Source of the DNA: an uncultured Collinsella sp.
GTDB lineage: Bacteria; Actinomycetota; Coriobacteriia; Coriobacteriales; Coriobacteriaceae
Assembly: GCA_934650095.1 (NCBI GenBank)
Contig: CAKUFT010000023.1
Location: forward strand, 1-22,944
Direction of reading: 5' to 3'
DNA: 22,944 nucleotides
In this document: positions 6,272 through 12,721 of the stretch, piece by piece
Layout of the letters: every line of letters begins with the position of its first letter
Position numbering within the stretch: the first letter of the stretch is position 1
Made by a program: the position numbers and the translations under genes
Notes under the pieces: model-generated
Databases searched by the model: none
Told to the model about the DNA's origin: nothing
Seen by the model: only the letters and a program-made list of their open reading frames with translations

Positions 6272-7540
6272 ATGAATACCGAGCTGTTTGACATTAAGAT
6301 TCGCGCCGTAGAGGGCGGCGTTACGGCGGCGGCCGGCTTTAAGGCAGCAGGCATCCATGCCGGATTCCGCAAGAACCCTGAGCGCCCGGATTATGCTCTC
6401 GTCGTGCCCGATAAACCCTGCCCCGGCGCCGGCGTGTTTACCACCAACCGCTTTTGCGCGGCGCCTGTCCAAGTGAGCCGTGCCAATCTGGGCGGCGCCG
6501 ACAAGGGCTACGGCATCATCGCCGGCGTTTCGGTCAACTCTGGCAATGCCAACGCCGCCACGGGTGAGACCGGTCTTGCCTGCGCGCGCGAGACGTGCAA
6601 CATTGCCTCGCAGGTTATCGGTTGCGAGCCCCAGCAGATTTTGGTTGCCTCCACGGGCGTCATTGGCCAGATTCTGCCGATTGACACGTTCGAGACTGCC
6701 GTTCCTGCCGCCTACGAGGCGCTCTCCGCCCACGGTGGCGCCGATGCCGCTTGCGCCATCATGACGACCGACACGCATTCCAAGGAATATGCCGTGTCCT
6801 ACGTCAGCGATGCCGAGGGCCATGCGGGCAATGTCTATACGGTGGGCGGCATGTGCAAGGGCTCGGGCATGATCATGCCCAACATGGCCACCATGATCGC
6901 GATCATCACGACCGATGCCCCCGTCGAGCCGGCGGCGCTCCACGCCCTGTTGCTTTCGATCGTCAAGCAGACCTTTAACAAGGTAACGGTCGATTCCGAT
7001 ACCTCGACCAACGACACCTGCATCATGCTTGCCTCCGGCGCCGCTGCCGCAGATGCCGAGTCTATCGTCGAGGGCTCCGATGCTTTTGACGAGTTGGCAT
7101 TTGCCGTGCACGAGGTGTGCGAGAGCCTGGCGCGCAACATCGCCGCCGATGGCGAAGGCGCATCCAAGCTCGTAACGGTCAATGTCACCGGCGCCCTCAA
7201 CGACGAAGAGGCGGATATTGCCGCCCGTGCCGTCGCCAACTCGCCGCTCGTCAAGACCTGCATCGCCGGTCACGACTGCAACTGGGGCCGCGTTGCCATG
7301 GCGCTGGGCAAGTGCGGCGTGAAGTTTAATCAGGAAGACGTTTCCATCGACATGATGGGCATGCCCGTCTGCCGTGACGGCCTGACCGTTCCCTTTGACG
7401 AGGATGAGGCGCTGCGTCGCTTTGAGGCGCCCGAGATCGTGATCTCGGCCGACCTGGGCGCAGGCGACGCGGCAACGACCGTGTGGACCTGCGACCTCAC
7501 GCATGAGTACATCTCCATCAACGGCGACTACCGTTCCTAG
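6272..7540 (+). CDS. argJ: Bifunctional glutamate N-acetyltransferase / N-acetylglutamate synthase
   Basis: 422 residues. ArgJ transfers the acetyl group from N-acetylornithine to glutamate, recycling it, and in bifunctional forms also makes N-acetylglutamate from acetyl-CoA. It is an Ntn-type enzyme that cuts itself between Ala and Thr in KGSGMIMPNMATM; here the new N-terminal nucleophile would be T207, giving alpha (1-206) and beta (207-422) chains. GAGVFTTNRF (52-61), SVNSGNANAATG (87-98) and the C-terminal GHDCNWGR match the family. The ATG at 6272 is chosen for AAGGAG (6256-6261) and family length; an upstream TTG (6245) falls in the T-run. ArgJ makes a dedicated ArgE unnecessary. Whether the acetyl-CoA activity is present cannot be read from sequence. 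Confidence 0.95.
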   Translation: MNTELFDIKIRAVEGGVTAAAGFKAAGIHAGFRKNPERPDYALVVPDKPCPGAGVFTTNRFCAAPVQVSRANLGGADKGYGIIAGVSVNSGNANAATGETGLACARETCNIASQVIGCEPQQILVASTGVIGQILPIDTFETAVPAAYEALSAHGGADAACAIMTTDTHSKEYAVSYVSDAEGHAGNVYTVGGMCKGSGMIMPNMATMIAIITTDAPVEPAALHALLLSIVKQTFNKVTVDSDTSTNDTCIMLASGAAAADAESIVEGSDAFDELAFAVHEVCESLARNIAADGEGASKLVTVNVTGALNDEEADIAARAVANSPLVKTCIAGHDCNWGRVAMALGKCGVKFNQEDVSIDMMGMPVCRDGLTVPFDEDEALRRFEAPEIVISADLGAGDAATTVWTCDLTHEYISINGDYRS

Positions 7541-7621
7541 ATTCCAGGCACGCTGTGCATCTTGCCGCGATTGCAGACAGCGGAGCACGGCGCGATAGCG
7601 ATACGAAAGACGAGGCAGATT

Positions 7622-8602
7622 ATGAAATTCGCACGCGATTGTCGTTCGAGCGAATCCAACGAAGCAACCGCGCAGCTGCTGTTCGAAGCGCTGCCGTGGA
7701 TTAAGAACCTGACCGGCAAGACGGTTGTTATCAAATATGGCGGAGCCGCCATGGTCGACGAGCAGCTGCGCCGCGACGTGATGAGCGACATCGTGCTGCT
7801 CAAGATCATCGGCATGCGCCCTGTTATCGTGCACGGTGGCGGCAAGGCCATCAACGAGGCGCTTAGCCACTACGACATCCCCGTCGAGTTTAAGAACGGC
7901 CAGCGCGTGACCACGCCGGCGACCATGGATATCGTGCGCGAGGTGCTGGGCGGCAAGGTTAACCAGGAGCTGGTCGCGGCGCTCAACCATCACGGCAACC
8001 TGGCCGTGGGCGTTTCGGGCAGCGATGCCGGTACGCTCATCGCCGAGCCGCTCGACCCCGAACTCGGCCGCGTAGGCAAGGTCACGCACGTCAACACCGA
8101 CTATATCGAGCGCCTGCTCGATAGCGAGTACATCCCCGTCATCGCTACCGTCGCGGCGGGGGAGGACGGCGGCTTCTTCAACATCAACGCCGATACCGCC
8201 GCCGGTGCCGTTGCGGCGGCGCTGCATGCGCATAAGGCGATCTTTTTGACCGACGTCGACGGCCTGTACAAGGACTTTAGCGACAAGGATTCACTTATCT
8301 CCAATCTGACGCTCGACGAGGTCAATGAGATGCTCTACGGCGGCGAGGTCGATAAGGGCATGATTCCCAAGCTGCGCGCTGCCGTCGATGCCCTTACCGC
8401 TGGCGTCTTCCGCGCCCACATCATCAACGGCACGACGCCGCATTCGCTGCTGCTGGAGCTGCTGACCGATGCCGGCGTCGGTACCGTGATCCATTCCACC
8501 GAGACGGCCTACGAGTTCGATACGCATCCGCACCCGCTTTCGACTTTTGCGGCGCGCCTGGCCGAGAACCTCGACGAGGTCGAGAAGCTCCAGACCGTTT
8601 AG
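7622..8602 (+). CDS. argB: Acetylglutamate kinase
   Basis: 326 residues. It phosphorylates N-acetylglutamate with ATP, the second pathway step. Motifs seen are VIKYGGAAM (36-44), IVHGGGKAIN (69-78), VSGSDAGTL (131-139), FFNINADTAAG (185-195), the DVDGLY nucleotide-site segment (211-216) and DKGMIPKL (244-251). An N-terminal helix (ATAQLLFEALPWIKNLTGK, 15-33) and the LLELLTDAGVGTVI segment (277-290) are features of the hexameric, arginine-inhibited class, so feedback inhibition is likely. About 25-30 residues extend beyond the usual C-terminus. The start at 7622 fits family alignment; the ribosome site (GAGG, 7611-7614) is weak. It lies 81 bp after argJ with nothing terminator-like between. 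Confidence 0.95.
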   Translation: MKFARDCRSSESNEATAQLLFEALPWIKNLTGKTVVIKYGGAAMVDEQLRRDVMSDIVLLKIIGMRPVIVHGGGKAINEALSHYDIPVEFKNGQRVTTPATMDIVREVLGGKVNQELVAALNHHGNLAVGVSGSDAGTLIAEPLDPELGRVGKVTHVNTDYIERLLDSEYIPVIATVAAGEDGGFFNINADTAAGAVAAALHAHKAIFLTDVDGLYKDFSDKDSLISNLTLDEVNEMLYGGEVDKGMIPKLRAAVDALTAGVFRAHIINGTTPHSLLLELLTDAGVGTVIHSTETAYEFDTHPHPLSTFAARLAENLDEVEKLQTV

Positions 8603-8671
8603 CCGACCCGCAGCCGCCCCATTCCTGCACCCATAGGCCTGCGCCGTCCGGCGCTCAACGAAAGGCATCCC

Positions 8672-9955
8672 ATGTCACTTGCAGCACAACAATCGCTCGA
8701 ATCCCACTACGTCATGCACACCTTTGGCCGCTCGCCGGTTGAGTTTGTCGAAGGCTACGGCATGAAGCTCACCGGCGACGATGGTCGTGAGTACCTCGAC
8801 TTTCTTGCCGGTATCGGTGTGTGCAGCTTAGGCCACGGCAACCCTGCTGTGCTCTCGGCGCTCGAGGCACAGACCAAAAAGCTCATGCATGTCTCCAATT
8901 ACTTCTACATTGAGCAGCGCGGCCAGGTCGCGGCGCTGCTGTCCAAGCTTGCTAACGACGACGTGGATGGTGCGCGCGTGCTTGCCGATGCCATTGCCGC
9001 TGGCGATGAGACCACGGCCGCCGCGCTCGGTGCTCCTGCTGCGGACGAGCAGGTGTGGGAGACGTTCTTTGCCAACTCCGGCGCCGAGGCTAACGAGGGC
9101 TCGATGAAACTCGCGCGTCTGTACGCCAAGCGTGCCGGTAACGGCGGCAATACCATCGTGTGCATGCGCGGAGGTTTCCACGGCCGTACGCTCGAGACCA
9201 TTGCCGCCACCATGCAGGATTGGCTGCAGGACAGCTTCCGTCCTCTGCCGGGCGGCTTTGCGGCCTGCACGCCCAACGACGTCGACGAGCTGCGTGCGAT
9301 CTTTAAGCAGCTGGGAAGCGAGATCTGCGCTGTGATGCTCGAGCCGATTCAGGGCGAGAGCGGCGTGCACCCTATGACCGAGGAGTTTATGGCGGCGGCG
9401 CGCGACTTGGCGCACGAGGTGGGCGCCGTGCTTATCGCCGACGAGGTCCAGTGCGGTATCTTCCGCTCCGGCAAGCCGTTTGCATTCCAGACCTATGGCG
9501 TGGAGCCCGACATCATGAGCCTTGCCAAGGGCATTGCCGATGGCGTGCCCATGGGTGCCGTGGTGGCAAAGAAAGAGATCGCCGACGTGTTTAAGCCGGG
9601 CGATCACGGTTCGACTTTTGGCGGTAGCTGCTTGGCCATCGCGGCGTGCGCCGCGACGCTCTCCGCGCTTGTGCGCGGCGATTATGCCGACCATGCTGCC
9701 AAGGTAGGCGCCTATATGGAGGCAAAGCTCGCCAAGCTGCCGCACGTGACCGAGGTGCGTGGCCGCGGCTTGATGCTCGGCTGCGACCTGGATGATGCCG
9801 CGGGCGACGCGCATGATATTGTTGCCCGCGCGCTGGCCGCCGGTGCCGTGATTAACGCTACGGGTGCCCATACGCTGCGTTTCCTGCCGCCGCTCGTCTG
9901 CGAGGAATCCGACGTGGACAGTCTGATCGAGATCCTGTCGGGTGTCTTGGGCTAA
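8672..9955 (+). CDS. argD: Acetylornithine aminotransferase
   Basis: 427 residues, class-III PLP aminotransferase. It transfers an amino group from glutamate to N-acetylglutamate semialdehyde. Seen are FANSGAEANEGSMKLAR (133-149), GGFHGRT (167-173), LEPIQGESG (223-231), IADEVQCGIFRSG (255-267) and the PLP lysine in SLAKGIADG (K286). Between KLANDD and VWETFF there is an extra Ala/Asp-rich stretch (about 97-127) that usual ArgD proteins lack, which explains the above-average length. The ATG follows GAAAGG (8660-8665). A GCGCC-GTCC-GGCGC hairpin lies in the 69-bp gap after argB but has no T-tail, so it is probably not a stop. It is the last gene of the arg cluster and is followed by a strong terminator. 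Confidence 0.95.
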   Translation: MSLAAQQSLESHYVMHTFGRSPVEFVEGYGMKLTGDDGREYLDFLAGIGVCSLGHGNPAVLSALEAQTKKLMHVSNYFYIEQRGQVAALLSKLANDDVDGARVLADAIAAGDETTAAALGAPAADEQVWETFFANSGAEANEGSMKLARLYAKRAGNGGNTIVCMRGGFHGRTLETIAATMQDWLQDSFRPLPGGFAACTPNDVDELRAIFKQLGSEICAVMLEPIQGESGVHPMTEEFMAAARDLAHEVGAVLIADEVQCGIFRSGKPFAFQTYGVEPDIMSLAKGIADGVPMGAVVAKKEIADVFKPGDHGSTFGGSCLAIAACAATLSALVRGDYADHAAKVGAYMEAKLAKLPHVTEVRGRGLMLGCDLDDAAGDAHDIVARALAAGAVINATGAHTLRFLPPLVCEESDVDSLIEILSGVLG

Positions 9956-9981
9956 CGCGGCGCAATAACTCAATTTTGACC

Positions 9982-10040
9982 GGGTTCCGGACTGCGGACG
10001 TGCCATATACGGCACGATTCGGCGGTCTGGAGCCCGTTTT
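9982..10040 (+). terminator. Terminator after argD
   Basis: GGGTTCCGGACTGC (9982-9995) pairs with GCGGTCTGGAGCCC (10022-10035) over 14 pairs, three of them G-U. An inner hairpin CGTGCC-ATATAC-GGCACG (9999-10016) stacks inside. GTTTTG follows. The G-U pairs make it stronger as RNA for the + strand than for the reverse. Confidence 0.75.
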
Positions 10041-10068
10041 GCTATCGATTTACCATGGCTGGGATATG

Positions 10069-10292
10069 CCGTGTGCAAAAAGTGGCAAATATGAGTACTG
10101 GCACTAACCTTGTAACATACAAAATAGACGTTTTTAGACGAGTTGGGCCACATATGTCCAGTTTTGTAGTTAGTAAATTGGCTTAGCTGGACTATCGACC
10201 GTCGTTCTAATGTCGGATTTGCCTTTTATGACTTCGAAAACGCTGCCATCAAAAAGGTAGCAGTACTCATATTTGGCATTTTTTGCACACGG
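10069..10292. repeat. 224-bp AT-rich element with 32-bp terminal inverted repeats
   Basis: The left arm (10069-10100, CCGTGTGCAAAAAGTGGCAA then ATATGAGTACTG) is the reverse complement of the right arm (10261-10292) at 30 of 32 positions. The 160 bp between them are visibly AT-richer than the neighbouring genes. They hold smaller symmetries: TTGTA-ACA-TACAA, the direct repeat TAGACG-TTTT-TAGACG, and GTCCAG...CTGGAC. No transposase is encoded. Two short convergent reading frames run inward from the arms (10055-10186 +, 43 codons; 10170-10325 -, 51 codons) and overlap tail to tail by 17 bp; neither has a clear ribosome site. It looks like a MITE or a similar non-autonomous mobile repeat. No target-site duplication is obvious. 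An invertible segment is an alternative. Confidence 0.65.
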
Positions 10293-10428
10293 GTATTCGC
10301 CAAGGGTCCATTTCGCCGCCCGCATCCGCTTCGTCGCTTCGCTCCTCGCGTGCTGCGCTGGAAAACGCTTCGCGTTTCCTCAGCTCCGCACCCTGCCGGG
10401 TTCGAATCCCTCTGCGAGGTGCCCAAAC
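10293..10428. other. Hairpin-rich intergenic stretch with a T-arm-like fragment
   Basis: This GC-rich spacer lies between the inverted-repeat element and the tRNA-Val terminator. It contains a CTTCG-repeat-like run (10328-10345), the hairpin AAACGC-TTC-GCGTTT (10363-10377) and a T-arm-like GGGTTCGAATCCC (10398-10410). No complete tRNA fits around that motif: the outer T-stem pairs fail and no matching acceptor strand is found. I see no convincing gene here. It may be a tRNA remnant. Confidence 0.4.
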
Positions 10429-10455
10429 AAAAACGGTCCCCTTTCGAGAACCGTT
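10424..10455 (-). terminator. Terminator of tRNA-Val
   Basis: Read on the minus strand, AACGGTTCTC (10455-10446), a GAAA loop and GGGGACCGTT (10441-10432) form a 10-bp stem with two G-U pairs, followed by TTTTGTTT (10431-10424). It begins 10 bp after the tRNA CCA end. Confidence 0.85.
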
Positions 10456-10465
10456 TCCAATTCAG

Positions 10466-10541
10466 TGGTGGGCGATGAGGGATTCGAACCCCCAGCCTTG
10501 TGCGTGTAAAGCACCTGCGCTAACCGTTGCGCCAATCGCCC
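10466..10541 (-). tRNA. tRNA-Val (anticodon TAC)
   Basis: 76 nt on the minus strand including an encoded CCA (complement of 10466-10468). The acceptor GGGCGAT pairs with ATCGCCC. The D-stem is GCGC/GCGC and the anticodon loop is TTTACAC (anticodon TAC, reads GTA and other GTN valine codons). The T-arm is GGGGG-TTCGAAT-CCCTC. The anticodon stem is GGTGC/GCACA, so its outer pair is a G-A mismatch. It is the only minus-strand gene I can support in the window and points away from asnB. Confidence 0.95.
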
Positions 10542-10551
10542 GTGCGGAGAG

Positions 10552-10560
10552 AGTATAGCA
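10552..10560 (-). promoter_or_regulatory. Extended -10 promoter of tRNA-Val
   Basis: On the minus strand TGC-TATACT (10560-10552) lies 10 bp before the tRNA 5' end, the right distance for a short leader. No good -35 box is visible, as is common for extended -10 promoters. Confidence 0.5.
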
Positions 10561-10671
10561 AAACAATCGCCCCATTCACCTCATATCCATTAAAGGTAAC
10601 CGGCGCGTGTCGCAGCGGAGCTGATTCAGTTGAGATTGCCTGAACATTCCGTCCCTCTTTACGCCCTCGGG

Positions 10672-10677
10672 TATACT
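10672..10677 (+). promoter_or_regulatory. Candidate -10 box of asnB
   Basis: TATACT lies 51 bp before the asnB ATG. The -35 region is poor (TTCCGT at 10647-10652 would give a 19-nt spacer). It is offered as the best -10 match in the asnB upstream region. Confidence 0.35.
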
Positions 10678-10728
10678 CAAAAGCTACTGATTCGATTTGA
10701 TGCCCAGCAACAGCAGAGGGGATAGTAT

Positions 10729-12609
10729 ATGTGCGGTTTTGTCGGTTTTGTCGGTGGGACGGATAACCAATCCGAGGTGCTCACCAAGATGATGGACCGC
10801 ATCGTCCATCGTGGTCCCGACATGGGCGGCCAGTTTATCGATGGCCGCGTTGCCCTGGGCTTCCGCCGCTTGTCGATCCTCGACCTGACTGAGGCCGGCG
10901 CTCAGCCCATGGCCAATGAAGACGGCAGCGTCGTTATCGTCTTCAACGGCGAGATCTACAACTTCCAGGAGCTTCGCTCCGAGCTCGAGGCCAAGGGCTA
11001 TAAGTTCCACTGCGGCGCCGACACCGAGAGCCTCCTGCACGGCTATGAGGAGTGGGGCGAGGCGGTACTCGATCGCTTGCGCGGTATGTACGCCTTCGTC
11101 ATCTGGGACAAGAAGAAGAACAAGCTTTTTGGCGCCCGCGATATCTTTGGCATCAAGCCGCTCTACTACTATCCCATGGCCGATGCGGGCGACGGCGCTC
11201 CGGGCGTGCTCTTTGGTTCCGAGATCAAGAGCTTCCTGGACTACCCGCACTTCCACAAGGCGGTCAACAAAAAGGCCCTGCGTCCGTACATGACGCTGCA
11301 GTATTCGGCGACTGAGGAGACCTTCTTCGAGGGTGTCTACAAGCTGCCGCCGGCGCACTACTTTACCGTAGACATCCCGACCGGCAAGATGAACATCGAG
11401 CGCTACTGGGATTGCGATTACTCTGCCGTCGAGAAGCCGTTCGAGGAGTACGTCGACGAGCTGGACGAGGTCGTGCACGAGAGCGTCGAGGCCCATCGCA
11501 TCGCCGACGTCAAGGTCGCTTCGTTCCTCTCCGGTGGCGTCGACTCCAGCTACATCGCCGCTTGCCTCATGCCCGACAAGACCTTCTCTGTGGGCTTCGA
11601 TTACAAGAATTTCAACGAGACTAACTACGCCAAGGAACTTTCCGACAAGCTCGGCGTCGAGAATGTTCGCAAGATGATCACCGCCGACGAGTTCTTTGGC
11701 GCACTCGAGGACATTCAGTATCACATGGACGAGCCGCAGTCCAACCTGTCGTCTGTGCCGCTGTGGTTCTTGGCCGAGATGGCGCGCAAGGACGTCACCG
11801 TCGTGCTTTCGGGCGAAGGCGCCGACGAGCTCTTTGGCGGCTACGCCTACTACGAGGACACGGTTCCGGTGCGCAAGTACAAAAAGATGGTGCCGTTGCC
11901 CATTCGCCGCGCGCTCGGTAACCTGGCACTGCATATGCCGTACTTCAAGGGCCATAACTTCCTGGTCAAGGGTGCCGAGATCCCCGAGAAGTCGTTCCTA
12001 GGCCAGGCCTTGGTATGGCCTGAGCGCGAGGTCGACGGTGTACTCAAGCCCGAGTACAACACCGGCGACGGCGCCTTTGAGCTCGCTGCGCCCATCTATG
12101 CGCGCGTGAAGGGCCAGCCCGAGCTGGTCAAGAAGCAGTACCTGGACATGAACATGTGGCTTCCGGGCGACATTCTGCTCAAGGCCGACAAGATGTGCAT
12201 GGCGCACTCGCTGGAGCTGCGCGTGCCCTTCCTGGATCGCAAGGTCATGGAGTTCGCCGAGCACATTCCCGACCGCTACCGCATCAACGAGAACGGCAAC
12301 AAGCAGGTGCTTCGCCACGCCGCCAACAAGTCGCTGCCCGATGAGTGGGCCACCCGTCCCAAGGTGGGCTTCCCGGTGCCGATCGTCTACTGGCTGCGCG
12401 AGCAAAAGTGGTACGACTACGTCAAGGAGTACTTCACCGCGCCGTGGGCAAGCGAGTTCTTCGACACCGACGAGCTCATGCATCTGCTCGACCTGCACTT
12501 TGCGGGCAAGGGCGATTTCCAGCGCAAGATCTATACGCCGCTCGTGTTCTTGGTGTGGTACAAGCGCTTCTTTATCGACGAGGGCCAGCCTTCTGTTCAG
12601 GCTGCCTAG
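10729..12609 (+). CDS. asnB: Asparagine synthetase, glutamine-hydrolysing
   Basis: 626 residues. It makes asparagine from aspartate, ATP and glutamine-derived ammonia in the cytosol. The mature N-terminal nucleophile Cys2 (MCGFVGFVGG) and the glutaminase residues RIVHRGPD (24-31), RLSILDL (47-53) and FNGEIYNF (72-79) form the Ntn amidotransferase domain (about 1-210). The synthetase domain has the PP-loop SFLSGGVDSS (265-274) and GEGADELFGGY (about 363-373). The length matches the longer B. subtilis-type enzymes rather than the ~554-residue E. coli form. AGAGGGG (10714-10720) precedes the ATG. It appears monocistronic, with a -10 upstream and a strong terminator downstream. Confidence 0.96.
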   Translation: MCGFVGFVGGTDNQSEVLTKMMDRIVHRGPDMGGQFIDGRVALGFRRLSILDLTEAGAQPMANEDGSVVIVFNGEIYNFQELRSELEAKGYKFHCGADTESLLHGYEEWGEAVLDRLRGMYAFVIWDKKKNKLFGARDIFGIKPLYYYPMADAGDGAPGVLFGSEIKSFLDYPHFHKAVNKKALRPYMTLQYSATEETFFEGVYKLPPAHYFTVDIPTGKMNIERYWDCDYSAVEKPFEEYVDELDEVVHESVEAHRIADVKVASFLSGGVDSSYIAACLMPDKTFSVGFDYKNFNETNYAKELSDKLGVENVRKMITADEFFGALEDIQYHMDEPQSNLSSVPLWFLAEMARKDVTVVLSGEGADELFGGYAYYEDTVPVRKYKKMVPLPIRRALGNLALHMPYFKGHNFLVKGAEIPEKSFLGQALVWPEREVDGVLKPEYNTGDGAFELAAPIYARVKGQPELVKKQYLDMNMWLPGDILLKADKMCMAHSLELRVPFLDRKVMEFAEHIPDRYRINENGNKQVLRHAANKSLPDEWATRPKVGFPVPIVYWLREQKWYDYVKEYFTAPWASEFFDTDELMHLLDLHFAGKGDFQRKIYTPLVFLVWYKRFFIDEGQPSVQAA

Positions 12610-12635
12610 CATCGGCTTTCGAATGCCTGCGCGTA

Positions 12636-12659
12636 ACGGCTCCTCCGGGAGCCGTTTTT
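12636..12659 (+). terminator. Terminator after asnB
   Basis: ACGGCTCC (12636-12643), a TCCG tetraloop and GGAGCCGT (12648-12655), then a run of T (12655-12659): a compact, classic intrinsic terminator 26 bp past the asnB stop. Confidence 0.93.
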
Positions 12660-12686
12660 GCGCGAGCACGTTTCAGTTACTATGAA
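12658..12686 (+). promoter_or_regulatory. Candidate murE promoter
   Basis: TTGCGC (12658-12663), a 17-nt spacer and TATGAA (12681-12686). The -35 begins in the T-run of the asnB terminator. The leader to the murE ATG would be about 30 nt. Confidence 0.45.
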
Positions 12687-12721
12687 AACCGTCCCTGCCA
12701 AATGGCTGAGAAAGGTGAAAG

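Noticed and set aside
6191..8233. Long open frame on the minus strand opposite argJ and argB (680 codons)
   Set aside because: It is antisense to two genes with complete family motifs. Such frames arise from GC-rich codon bias, and its translation is low-complexity and unlike any family I know.
10273..10558. Frames of 66-91 codons across the tRNA-Val region, on both strands
   Set aside because: They are translations of a tRNA gene, its terminator and the repeat. The RDSNP-like peptides come from the T-arm sequence.
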